The notes under the pieces are model-generated. The model made no database searches. It was not told the DNA's origin and worked only from the letters and a program-made list of their open reading frames with translations. Shown here piece after piece: positions 46,375-53,896 of a DNA stretch of 64,000 nt. The number at the start of each line of letters is the position of its first letter. The stretch's first letter is position 1. A program made the position numbers and the translations under genes. Source of the DNA: Pseudozobellia sp. WGM2 (GTDB taxonomy: Bacteria > Bacteroidota > Bacteroidia > Flavobacteriales > Flavobacteriaceae); contig NZ_JADNYK010000005.1 of NCBI RefSeq assembly GCF_017810075.1, positions 389,862 through 453,861 of the forward strand. The letters run 5' to 3'.

Positions 46375-47536
46375 TAAATCTTAGATTGTAGTTGATAATA
46401 AATTCGGATGCCTCTCTAATGGCACCCTCTGCGGAATTATTTTTCAGTACTATATCCGCATGAAACTTAATCGGTTTTGTAGCATTGGCTGGGCACAAAG
46501 ACCAACCTGCTCTTAGCATATTGCTCAAATCGTTGATATCGTCACCAATGTATGCGATTTCTTGTGGGGTTATTTTTCTTTCGGCACATAACTTTTCGAT
46601 GAGGGAGTATTTGTCTTTAATACCAAGAAAAATATCTTCTATTTTTAATTTCTTCATGCGTTGAGCCACCACGGTCGAGTTTTCAGATGTCATAACGATT
46701 ATATTTACCCCATGCTGTCTTAATATTTCTAGACCCATACCGTCTCGCATATCAAAAACTTTAGAAAACTCGCCCTCACTATTGAAAGTGACCCGACCAT
46801 CAGTAAATACCCCATCAACATCGAGCACCAAATGATCTATTCTCTTGTTACTCTTGTTTGATTTTGATTTTGAGATCAGTAGTTGTTCGATTACCAACCA
46901 GTCAGTTTCAGAGTCTATTTCGACCAATGTATCTTCATTCATCTCTACAACACCAATATCACCACTTAATCGGTTTTTAGACGCAAGTAATGCTTTTTTG
47001 GTAGTACAATAAACTGCTCCGTTTTCTATTAATAGACCTTCGAAATCTTGTCTTCTTGGACGATTTTCAAAATCGTAATTTAAAGGTTTACCATCTTTCG
47101 ACCAGATAAATCGATGAGTATTTACAACACTCAAAACGGCATCAAGTTTTTCATTTTCCAGTTTGTCTAAGGCGGCATCTATATCTTTCCTTTTTGTAAG
47201 AGGTGAAGTGGCCTGCAGAAGACAAAAAATATCAAAATCTGTGTCGATAAGTTCACAGAATTCTAATATGGCAGATTCGGTCGTAGAAGTGTCCGATGCA
47301 TTTTGTTGTGAACGTTTTAAAGTCTTTACTTTTTTTGACCATGCAAAATTTTGGGCTATATAATCAATTATATCATTATCGTCGGTAAAGACGAAAACTT
47401 CATCGAGTTTTGAAAATATAGCTTCTGTGAGTACCCAGGTGAAAAGAGGTCTGCCTAGCAACTTTTTCTTGTTCTTACCCGGAATACCTTTTGAGTTTTT
47501 TCTAAGAGGAATGAATCCTACTGATTTATTTGACAT
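46364..47536 (-). CDS. CMP-nonulosonate cytidylyltransferase fused to a KdsC-like HAD phosphatase
   Basis: 390 residues in two domains. Residues 1 to about 225 form a CMP-acylneuraminate synthetase-type domain (GFIPLRKNSKGIPGKN with the CTP-binding loop, DEVFVFTDD, LLQATSPL). From about 232 a HAD phosphatase of the KdsC type follows: nucleophile motif LDVDGVFTDGR, then VIVMTSENS, then IAYIGDDINDLSNM. The expected job is to remove phosphate from a sugar acid 9-phosphate and activate the free acid as a CMP-sugar. Such fusions are known (animal CMAS carries a related HAD domain). It overlaps the synthase gene by 11 bases and follows the sialyltransferase-like gene by 11 bases. Confidence 0.85.
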   Translation of the reverse strand: MSNKSVGFIPLRKNSKGIPGKNKKKLLGRPLFTWVLTEAIFSKLDEVFVFTDDNDIIDYIAQNFAWSKKVKTLKRSQQNASDTSTTESAILEFCELIDTDFDIFCLLQATSPLTKRKDIDAALDKLENEKLDAVLSVVNTHRFIWSKDGKPLNYDFENRPRRQDFEGLLIENGAVYCTTKKALLASKNRLSGDIGVVEMNEDTLVEIDSETDWLVIEQLLISKSKSNKSNKRIDHLVLDVDGVFTDGRVTFNSEGEFSKVFDMRDGMGLEILRQHGVNIIVMTSENSTVVAQRMKKLKIEDIFLGIKDKYSLIEKLCAERKITPQEIAYIGDDINDLSNMLRAGWSLCPANATKPIKFHADIVLKNNSAEGAIREASEFIINYNLRFNDL

Positions 47537-47547
47537 TTTTTCTTTTT

Positions 47548-48591
47548 CTAGCTGTCTATTATCATATTTTGTATAAGGTCTCGGGTGGCTTTGACCGTAA
47601 ATTTATCCAAATAATCTTTACCCATGAAAAAACGCTCATTTACGATTTCAAGATTTGAAAGAGCTGTAGAGAACAAGGTGTAACCTTGCTCGAAGTAAAA
47701 CCCTTCTTTGAGACCAAGTATCTCGATAGGAAAAAGAGCAGGTAAAATAGTTACATCTTCAAAATAGTCTTTATATTTAGTAATTTCTCTAGGGTGGGTT
47801 TTCAAAACTATGTTCAGGTTTTGAGGTACTTTTGAGATAATATCTCTATAGATTTCTATTTTTTCTACTTCACTATTGATGACCTTGTCTTCTGAAATAG
47901 GTTGAGTTAAAATAAGAGCATTGTTTTCTTTTGCCAAGACGAATGTATCATCCGGTAAAAAAATATTGAACAATTCTTCTTTTGTTTTGAAATCTAACTT
48001 AGAAACCTCTTTTTTAATATTAAGCTCAACTGCTTTTTTTTGCAATGGTCTTGGTAATCTGTTCGGAAACTGAGCATGAATTGTAATGATTTGCTTGTCA
48101 AAACCTCCGCCGATTGGCGTTTTTGTGAGATAGTTTTTATAAAATTGTTCAAATGGCGTATGGCGCTGACTGTACGTTCGTGCACCATCCTCAATCATAT
48201 TTATACCTTTTTGACCGAATTCATAAAGAAAATAACTTTTAGATGAATCGGTGTCACATAAGTAAATATTCGAGCTTGAGATGAACGAATGTTCTGTTTT
48301 TAGAACAGGATGTCTTGTCTCTAAATATGGAGGTAACTTAGATTTTCTACGAAAAGAATAGTTGAATTTACCAAGGTCTATGATGTGTTTCTTGCGCTCA
48401 GAAATTATATGCACATCCCTGAAAAAATTCTCTTTTAGGTTGGGTATCAGGGTCTCTATAAATGGAGTGCTTTGTACAAGAAAAAGAAGGTTTTCGCCCC
48501 TATTATTTTGATTGCTCGACCCATCTTTCAGTATGTGCAAAAGCGACAGATAAATGTGATAAATAGTGGAGCCTACATAGGTTCGCTTCAT
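47548..48591 (-). CDS. bacterial sialyltransferase-like glycosyltransferase
   Basis: 347 residues from the ATG at 48591. The frame also opens at a TTG 36 bases earlier, but a TACTTTTG promoter box points to a transcript start that makes the TTG unlikely. Three motifs common to GT52/GT38-type bacterial sialyltransferases appear in order: an acidic-Asp-Gly loop MIEDGARTY (Glu134, Asp135, Gly136), a histidine-proline motif LKTHPRE (266-267), and a serine motif YTLFSTALS (Ser308). There is no signal peptide. It probably transfers the CMP-activated sugar made by its operon partners to a surface glycan or lipid at the inner membrane. The exact GT family is uncertain because the overall similarity is weak. 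Confidence 0.6.
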   Translation of the reverse strand: MKRTYVGSTIYHIYLSLLHILKDGSSNQNNRGENLLFLVQSTPFIETLIPNLKENFFRDVHIISERKKHIIDLGKFNYSFRRKSKLPPYLETRHPVLKTEHSFISSSNIYLCDTDSSKSYFLYEFGQKGINMIEDGARTYSQRHTPFEQFYKNYLTKTPIGGGFDKQIITIHAQFPNRLPRPLQKKAVELNIKKEVSKLDFKTKEELFNIFLPDDTFVLAKENNALILTQPISEDKVINSEVEKIEIYRDIISKVPQNLNIVLKTHPREITKYKDYFEDVTILPALFPIEILGLKEGFYFEQGYTLFSTALSNLEIVNERFFMGKDYLDKFTVKATRDLIQNMIIDS

Positions 48592-48610
48592 ATAATTCGA
48601 TGAAATAGTA

Positions 48611-48640
48611 TTGGAGATGGAACGCAAAAAACTACATTTG
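48611..48640 (+). promoter_or_regulatory. Bacteroidota-type promoter for the GT2 gene
   Basis: TTG at 48611-48613, a 19-base spacer, then TACATTTG at 48633-48640. This is a consensus-quality TTG-N19-TAnnTTTG promoter about 30 bases before the plus-strand start codon. Confidence 0.65.
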
Positions 48641-48648
48641 CAAAAGTA
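48641..48648 (-). promoter_or_regulatory. minus-strand -7 box abutting the plus-strand one
   Basis: TACTTTTG on the minus strand, directly adjoining the plus-strand TACATTTG. Together they form a 20-bp palindrome (48631-48650) with one mismatched position. It would start the sialyltransferase-like operon with a leader of about 44 bases to the ATG. The -33 element is poor (TTG 13 bases away). Confidence 0.45.
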
Positions 48649-48670
48649 GTTAAAATTAAATCAATCATTA

Positions 48671-49483
48671 ATGAGCACGGTAAGTGTCATAGTCAGTACT
48701 TACAATAAACCAGATTGGCTTGAGAAAGTTCTTTGGGGTTTCAACTGTCAAACCTATAAAGATTTTGAACTTATCGTTGCTGATGATGGTTCAGGGGAAG
48801 AAACCAAAGCATTGATTGAAAAATATCGTAACAAGGTATCGTATGATATTAAGCATGTATGGCAAGAAGATGACGGCTTTCAAAAATGTCGCATACTGAA
48901 CAAAGGTGTTCAAGCTTGCAGTACAGAATATATTATCATGACCGACGGTGACTGTATACCTCGAGAAGATTTTGTGCAGGTGCATTATATTAATAAAGAA
49001 CCTGGTTATTTTATTTCTGGTGGATATTATATGCTACCCATGAACATTTCGAACATAATTACTTTGGAAGACATTGAGAAGCAGAACTGCTTTAATATTC
49101 AATGGTTAAAGGAAAAAGGAATACCAAAAACTTTTAAGAACAACAAGCTTACAGCCCGAGGTTTTATCTCAACCCTGTTTAATACATTTACCCCAACAAA
49201 TGCGAGCTGGAACGGTCATAATTCTTCAGGTTGGAAAAAAGATATATATAATATAAACGGCTTTGATGAACGAATGCAGTACGGGGGAGAAGACCGTGAA
49301 TTTGGTGAACGTCTATTTAACTATGGTGTTAAATCAAAGCAATTACGCTACAGTGCGGTATGTGTCCATTTAGATCATGAACGCGGTTATAGAACGCCCG
49401 AAGCGATTGCCAAAAATCAGGTGATAAGAAAAGAGGTCAAACAGAATAAAAGTGTTTGGACGTATCACGGCATAACCAAATAG
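48671..49483 (+). CDS. family 2 glycosyltransferase with galactosyltransferase-type C-terminal domain
   Basis: 270 residues. GT-A fold: VSVIVSTYNKPDWLEKVL at the start, nucleotide-sugar Asp pair ADDGS (37-41), metal-binding DGD at 92-94. The second half carries a Glyco_transf_7C-type motif with SWNGHNSSGWKKDI, INGFDERMQYGGEDREFGERL, the acceptor/catalytic region of chondroitin-polymerase and galactosyltransferase-like enzymes. A soluble or peripheral cytoplasmic transferase for a surface polysaccharide or lipooligosaccharide. Divergent from the sialyltransferase-like operon, and it overlaps the next convergent gene by 19 bases at their 3' ends. Confidence 0.9.
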   Translation: MSTVSVIVSTYNKPDWLEKVLWGFNCQTYKDFELIVADDGSGEETKALIEKYRNKVSYDIKHVWQEDDGFQKCRILNKGVQACSTEYIIMTDGDCIPREDFVQVHYINKEPGYFISGGYYMLPMNISNIITLEDIEKQNCFNIQWLKEKGIPKTFKNNKLTARGFISTLFNTFTPTNASWNGHNSSGWKKDIYNINGFDERMQYGGEDREFGERLFNYGVKSKQLRYSAVCVHLDHERGYRTPEAIAKNQVIRKEVKQNKSVWTYHGITK

Positions 49484-50259
49484 TAGGCTAACTCGTTCTT
49501 TTTTTCTAGTTTTTTCAATTCTCTATATCTTTCAAGGTCACCTAAAGCATTGAGGTAACAAATAACCACTCCCTTTTTACCATCTAATATGCCCAAACGT
49601 ATGATGTAGTGGTTGAAAAACTTCCATAGAGGTTTAAATACCAATGATAATAGGTTATATCGATTTTCTCGATAAAAATCTTCTTTCGCCTTCAATCTGC
49701 CGTATTTAAGCATTTTTGACTTATAATCTTCAAAACTTTTATAGCAGTAATGGGTCAGTTTTTCTTTTAGAATACTTGACTTACCAATAACATCAAGGGT
49801 TTCGTGTACTATTTTTTTGTCAGAAAAATTTGCCTTACTTTTTCTGAACAATCTATAATTTTTATCGGTCTGCCAACCACTAAAGTTTAATGGTTTGTTG
49901 GCAAACATGAACTTTCTGTAAAACCAAAAAGCTGAAATGTCGGTACCACTATTGACCGTTTCGGTAATTTCAGCCTTCAATTTTTCAGATACCACTTCAT
50001 CTGCATCTAAAAATAATACCCAATCATTTGTTGCTTGTTTCAGCGTAAAAGATTTTTGAAGTGTGAAGTTCGAGAATGGATGTTGAATGACCTTCACCTT
50101 AGGGTGCGCCTTCAAAAATTCGAATGTACCATCGGTACTATAAGAATCTACAACAATAATTTCGTCGGCAAACTCTACTGATTCAATACACTTCTCAATA
50201 TACCCAATTTCATTGTGGGTTATGATTAATGCTGATACTTTTTGTCTTTCTTTCGGCAT
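49465..50259 (-). CDS. family 2 glycosyltransferase, WaaE/KdtX-like
   Basis: 264 residues. SALIITHNEIGYIEKCIESV, then DEIIVVDSYSTDGT and the metal-binding FLDADE (DAD at 85-87) match the lipopolysaccharide-core beta-glucosyltransferase (WaaE/KdtX) subgroup. A WFYRKFMFANKPL-like acceptor segment and a basic region follow, with a hydrophobic LLSLVFKPLWKFFNHYIIRLG helix near residues 205-225 typical of membrane association. It should act on lipid A-core or a related glycolipid at the inner face of the membrane. Its last 19 bases overlap the convergent GT2 gene. Confidence 0.88.
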   Translation of the reverse strand: MPKERQKVSALIITHNEIGYIEKCIESVEFADEIIVVDSYSTDGTFEFLKAHPKVKVIQHPFSNFTLQKSFTLKQATNDWVLFLDADEVVSEKLKAEITETVNSGTDISAFWFYRKFMFANKPLNFSGWQTDKNYRLFRKSKANFSDKKIVHETLDVIGKSSILKEKLTHYCYKSFEDYKSKMLKYGRLKAKEDFYRENRYNLLSLVFKPLWKFFNHYIIRLGILDGKKGVVICYLNALGDLERYRELKKLEKKNELAYYLVMP

Positions 50260-50404
50260 CGTTAAGCTTTAGGTTTGGGTGGTCTTCTAATATGTAGATT
50301 AAAAAGTTTAGAAAAGGTTGCGTTTCCATACTTAAATAAGATACTACTCAACTATAACAATTAAAAAACAAAAAAATTATATTTAATCAAAAAAATCTTA
50401 CATT

Positions 50405-51220
50405 TTAGACTGCAACGTCGTATTCACGTAGGGCATCGTTCAATGATGTTTTCTTGTTAGTACTCTCTTTTCTGGTTCCGATGATCAAAGCGCAAGGCAC
50501 TTGAAAATCTCCTGCCGCAAACTTTTTTGTATAACTACCCGGTATAACAACTGAGCGAGCAGGAACCCTACCTTTCATTTCAACTGGGCTGTCACCTGTA
50601 ACATCTATAATTTTCGTTGAGGCGGTAAGGACCACATTCGCACCGAGTACTGCTTCTTTCTCTACCTTTACACCTTCAACAACAATACATCGTGAACCGA
50701 TAAACGCATTGTCTTCGATGATAACCGGAGATGCCTGTAAAGGCTCTAATACCCCTCCGATACCAACACCACCACTGAGGTGTACATTTTTGCCTATTTG
50801 CGCACAACTACCAACCGTTGCCCAAGTATCGACCATGGTACCTTCATCGACGTATGCGCCAATGTTTACGTAGCTTGGCATTAAAATAGTTCCTGATGAT
50901 ATATAAGCTCCATGTCTCGCCACGGCGTGCGGTACCACTCTGATTCCTTTTTCTTTGTATCCTTTTTTCAATGGAATTTTATCGTGATATTCGAAAATAC
51001 CTGCTTCAAGTGTTTCCATTTTTTGAATGGGAAAATAAAGTACTACTCCTTTCTTGACCCATTCGTTTATCTGCCAACCATTCTCAGTAGGTTCTGCGCA
51101 GCGAAGTTCACCAAGGTCTAACAAGTTGATAACTTGACGAATGGCAGATTGAGTATCTTGTTCTTTTAAAAGCTCTCTGTTGTCCCAAGCATTTTCGATG
51201 GTCTTTCTTAATTCGGTCAT
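50405..51220 (-). CDS. dapD: 2,3,4,5-tetrahydropyridine-2,6-dicarboxylate N-succinyltransferase
   Basis: 271 residues, normal for DapD (about 270-275). The N-terminal helical domain is followed by a left-handed parallel beta-helix of hexapeptide repeats (VNIGAYVDEGTMVDTWATVGSCAQIGKN) with the family motif GGVGIGGVLEPLQASPVIIEDNAFIGSR. It uses succinyl-CoA in the lysine/diaminopimelate pathway, which also supplies the mDAP that OmpA domains bind. Its promoter lies in the divergent region shared with ruvX. Confidence 0.97.
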   Translation of the reverse strand: MTELRKTIENAWDNRELLKEQDTQSAIRQVINLLDLGELRCAEPTENGWQINEWVKKGVVLYFPIQKMETLEAGIFEYHDKIPLKKGYKEKGIRVVPHAVARHGAYISSGTILMPSYVNIGAYVDEGTMVDTWATVGSCAQIGKNVHLSGGVGIGGVLEPLQASPVIIEDNAFIGSRCIVVEGVKVEKEAVLGANVVLTASTKIIDVTGDSPVEMKGRVPARSVVIPGSYTKKFAAGDFQVPCALIIGTRKESTNKKTSLNDALREYDVAV

Positions 51221-51337
51221 AGTGCACGTTTATTTTAAGTTTATAGTTGTTTCGGCTATCAGATTAATGTAAAATCTGAAATATTTCTTCTAGTTAGCCC
51301 CAACTGAATATTTACTTTTGTAGGCCATAAGGCGATG

Positions 51338-51366
51338 CAAATATAATTGGTCATTTAGGATTTCAA
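51338..51366 (-). promoter_or_regulatory. Bacteroidota-type promoter for dapD
   Basis: On the minus strand, TTG (51366-51364), an 18-base spacer, then TATATTTG (51345-51338). The transcript would have a leader of about 110 bases before dapD. Plus-strand boxes TACTTTTG (51313-51320) and TATTTTTG (51400-51407) in the same region could serve ruvX but lack clear -33 partners. Confidence 0.55.
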
Positions 51367-51421
51367 GCCTCAATTTTACGCTTATAACATTTTAAAAGTT
51401 ATTTTTGCCAAAAATTTTGGC

Positions 51422-51835
51422 GTGGGTAGGTTGTTGGCATTGGATTTTGGACAGAAAAGAACAGGAATTGCCGTTACCGATGAATTACAATTGATCGCTT
51501 CTGGTTTGACGACGGTATCAACTTCAAAATTGTTCGATTTTCTGAAGGATTACGTAGTTGCTGAGAATGTTGAAAAGTTCATCATTGGCGAGCCGAAGCA
51601 AATGAACAACACTCCCTCACAATCGGAAGCCCTAATCGTTCCCTTTATCGAAAAGCTTCAGAAGTTACATCCCGAAATACCCATAGAGCGGCAAGATGAG
51701 CGGTTTACTTCAAAATTGGCCATGCAGAGCATGATAGCAGGGGGGGTGAAGAAAAAAAAGCGCAGAGATAAAGGCTTGGTCGACGAGATTAGTGCCACTA
51801 TTATTTTACAAGACTATTTAAACAAGATTAAATGA
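51422..51835 (+). CDS. ruvX: Holliday junction resolvase-like protein RuvX (YqgF)
   Basis: 137 residues, the usual length. RNase H-like fold: GRLLALDFGQKRTGIAVTD with the first catalytic Asp, then KFIIGEPKQMNN, PIERQDERFTSKLA with a second acidic residue and KGLVDEISATIILQDYL with the last Asp. In other bacteria it takes part in 16S rRNA 5'-end processing, with a proposed resolvase role. The start is GTG. The stop overlaps the def start by 4 bases (ATGA), so the two are translationally coupled. Confidence 0.95.
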   Translation: MGRLLALDFGQKRTGIAVTDELQLIASGLTTVSTSKLFDFLKDYVVAENVEKFIIGEPKQMNNTPSQSEALIVPFIEKLQKLHPEIPIERQDERFTSKLAMQSMIAGGVKKKKRRDKGLVDEISATIILQDYLNKIK

Positions 51836-52422
51836 TTTTACCTATTGTAGCATATGGTGACCCAGTGCTTCGTAAAGTAGCTAAAGAAATACCTGAAAAT
51901 TACCCAAAGCTTAACGATTTGCTAGACAATATGTGGGAAACTATGTATAATGCCAGCGGAGTCGGTTTGGCTGCTCCCCAAATCGGTTTGCCTGTACGTT
52001 TATTTTTGGTCGATACTACACCTTTTGCCAATGATGAGGAGCTTTCGCCTGAGGAGCAAAAGCAATTGAACGGTTTTAAGAAGACTTTTATTAATGCATA
52101 TATTACTGAAGAAAGGGGTGAAGAATGGGCATTTAACGAAGGATGTCTTAGTATACCCGATGTTAGGGAAGATGTGAAACGTAAAGATACATTGACCATT
52201 ACTTATTTCGACGAAAATTTCAAAGAGCATACCGAGACCTATAATGGACTTTTGGCAAGGGTAATTCAGCATGAATATGATCATATTGAGGGCATACTCT
52301 TTACCGATAAACTTTCGCCTTTAAAGAAGCGAATGATTAAAGGGCGGCTGAACAATATTTCTAAAGGAAAGATAAACGTCGATTATCGAATGCGTTTTCC
52401 TAACATGAAAAAAGGACGTTAA
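51832..52422 (+). CDS. def: peptide deformylase
   Basis: 196 residues. All three family motifs are present: GVGLAAPQIG (43-52), EGCLSIP with the metal ligand Cys105, and QHEYDH with His147, catalytic Glu148 and His151. It removes the formyl group from nascent chains. A roughly 20-residue acidic insertion (about 62-85, with EELSPEEQKQLN) between motifs 1 and 2 is common in Bacteroidota deformylases. It sits in the order ruvX-def-DUF5606 that is frequent in this phylum. Confidence 0.97.
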   Translation: MILPIVAYGDPVLRKVAKEIPENYPKLNDLLDNMWETMYNASGVGLAAPQIGLPVRLFLVDTTPFANDEELSPEEQKQLNGFKKTFINAYITEERGEEWAFNEGCLSIPDVREDVKRKDTLTITYFDENFKEHTETYNGLLARVIQHEYDHIEGILFTDKLSPLKKRMIKGRLNNISKGKINVDYRMRFPNMKKGR

Positions 52423-52482
52423 ATTTTTATCGTAATCCACCGAAAAGTATAATATTTGCGCTCCTAAAACGGAAATTTCTAT

Positions 52483-52902
52483 ATGAGTTTAGACAAAGTT
52501 TTATCTATTGGGGGCAAGCCAGGCCTTTATAAATTGGTAACACAGACACGAAACGGTTTTGTTGCCGAATCTTTATTAGACAAGAAACGCATTACAGTAA
52601 GTATGCGCAGTAACGTTAGTGTGCTTTCTGAAATTGCTATTTATACTTTAGATGAAGAACTACCACTTCGTGAAGTTTTTCTAAAGATACAGGTGAAGGA
52701 AAAAGGGGGCAAAACTTCCATTGGGCATAAAGAAGAAAAGATTAAGTTAGAAGAGTATTTCTTTGAAATACTACCGAACTACGATGAAGATAGAGTGTAT
52801 GCCAGTGATATCAAGAAAGTGATTCAATGGTATAATATATTGCTCGAGAACGGAATAACCGATTTTTCTGAGAAAAAAGAAGGAGCTTCTGAAGAAGAGT
52901 AA
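52483..52902 (+). CDS. DUF5606 family protein
   Basis: 139 residues. The start SLDKVLSIGGKPGLYKLVTQTRNGFVAESL and the following KKRITVSMRSNVSVLSEIAIYT strand pattern are the hallmark of DUF5606, a Bacteroidota-specific family with an SH3-like small beta domain followed by a helix (YASDIKKVIQWYNILLENG). No function is known. It follows def by 60 bases and ends at a strong terminator; mazG, often next in relatives, is not here. Confidence 0.88.
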   Translation: MSLDKVLSIGGKPGLYKLVTQTRNGFVAESLLDKKRITVSMRSNVSVLSEIAIYTLDEELPLREVFLKIQVKEKGGKTSIGHKEEKIKLEEYFFEILPNYDEDRVYASDIKKVIQWYNILLENGITDFSEKKEGASEEE

Positions 52903-52904
52903 AA

Positions 52905-52938
52905 AGAAAAGCCCTCGGTAGAGGGCTTTTCTTTTTTT
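52905..52938. terminator. bidirectional intrinsic terminator
   Basis: AGAAAAGCCCTC, GGTA loop, GAGGGCTTTTCT, then a T run: a perfect 12-bp stem between the convergent DUF5606 and nitrilase genes, able to end both transcripts. Confidence 0.88.
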
Positions 52939-52950
52939 GATCAATTGTTT

Positions 52951-53877
52951 TCAGTTCTTTTCAGCCCTCGTATCAGGCTGGTTTATAGCTTGATATTTGA
53001 ATATATCGTTTCGCGAATAATGACCGATTACATCAAAATCAAACTTACTTTCGGTCAGCTCGTTAAGATTCAGTTCTGCGGTAAGTAGTCCAGCTTTGTC
53101 GAATAGAGGCCCCGCAATTACTTCTCCCAATGGATTAACGATAATACTTCCACCACGGCATAGTGCTTCAGACGCATCAACCACAAGTTTTTTATATTCT
53201 TCAGGGTACATATCTTTAGTAAAATATTGGTTGCAGCCCAAAACAAAGCAACGCCCTTCGAGGGCTATATGACGCAGTGTCGCCGTCCACCCATCACGTG
53301 AATCCGCTGTGGGAGCCAAATATATTTCCACACCTTTTTGATACATGGCCATTCTGGCCAAGGGCATATAGTTCTCCCAGCAAATAAGACCGCCCAACCT
53401 GCCTATTTTAGTTTGGTAGGTGACTAAAGATTCTCCATCGGCCTCTGCCCAAATAAGACGTTCAGACCCTGTAGGTTTTATTTTTCTGTGTACGCCCAGC
53501 AGCCCATCGGTAGGCGAGATATAGACCATCGAACAATAGAGACTATTGTTGGTCTTTTGTTTTTCGGTAATACCAATTACGAGATAAACAGTATTAGTTT
53601 TTGCCAGTTTTTCCAGGCGTTTTATTTCTGGGCCTTCTACATCAATACTATTGTCATAATATTTCGCATACAGTTCACGACCTTGTTGCGTACGTCTTCC
53701 GATTTTAGTGCCGAAGTCAAAACCTCTTGGGTAGCCCGGAATAAATGATTCCGGAAACATTAACAATTGGCAGCCCTCGTTGGCGTATTGGCGCACTAAA
53801 GCTTCCGTTTTATCCAAGGTTTTATCCTTGTCAAAAAATACGGGACTCTCTTGCACCAAGCCGACTTTTACCTTCAT
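52951..53877 (-). CDS. carbon-nitrogen hydrolase, nitrilase branch
   Basis: 308 residues. The catalytic triad of the nitrilase superfamily is visible as Glu43 (MFPESFIPGYP), Lys132 (GVHRKIKPTG) and Cys166 (GGLICWENYMPLAR). The GYPRG and RKIKPTGSERLIW segments resemble true nitrilases (cyanide/aliphatic/aryl nitrilase branch) more than amidases. It would hydrolyse an organic nitrile to the acid and ammonia in the cytoplasm. No aldoxime dehydratase or other nitrile-pathway gene is adjacent, so the substrate is open. Confidence 0.88.
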   Translation of the reverse strand: MKVKVGLVQESPVFFDKDKTLDKTEALVRQYANEGCQLLMFPESFIPGYPRGFDFGTKIGRRTQQGRELYAKYYDNSIDVEGPEIKRLEKLAKTNTVYLVIGITEKQKTNNSLYCSMVYISPTDGLLGVHRKIKPTGSERLIWAEADGESLVTYQTKIGRLGGLICWENYMPLARMAMYQKGVEIYLAPTADSRDGWTATLRHIALEGRCFVLGCNQYFTKDMYPEEYKKLVVDASEALCRGGSIIVNPLGEVIAGPLFDKAGLLTAELNLNELTESKFDFDVIGHYSRNDIFKYQAINQPDTRAEKN

Positions 53878-53896
53878 TAGTCTTAAGAATTATACC

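Noticed and set aside
48592..48627. TTG start giving twelve more residues to the sialyltransferase-like protein
   Set aside because: The minus-strand -7 box at 48641-48648 predicts a transcript start almost on top of the TTG, and the plus-strand -33 element lies inside this stretch; the ATG at 48591 fits better.
49465..49483. 19-base 3' overlap of the two convergent glycosyltransferase genes as a possible frameshift or annotation error
   Set aside because: Both proteins end naturally for their families; short convergent overlaps are ordinary in compact genomes.
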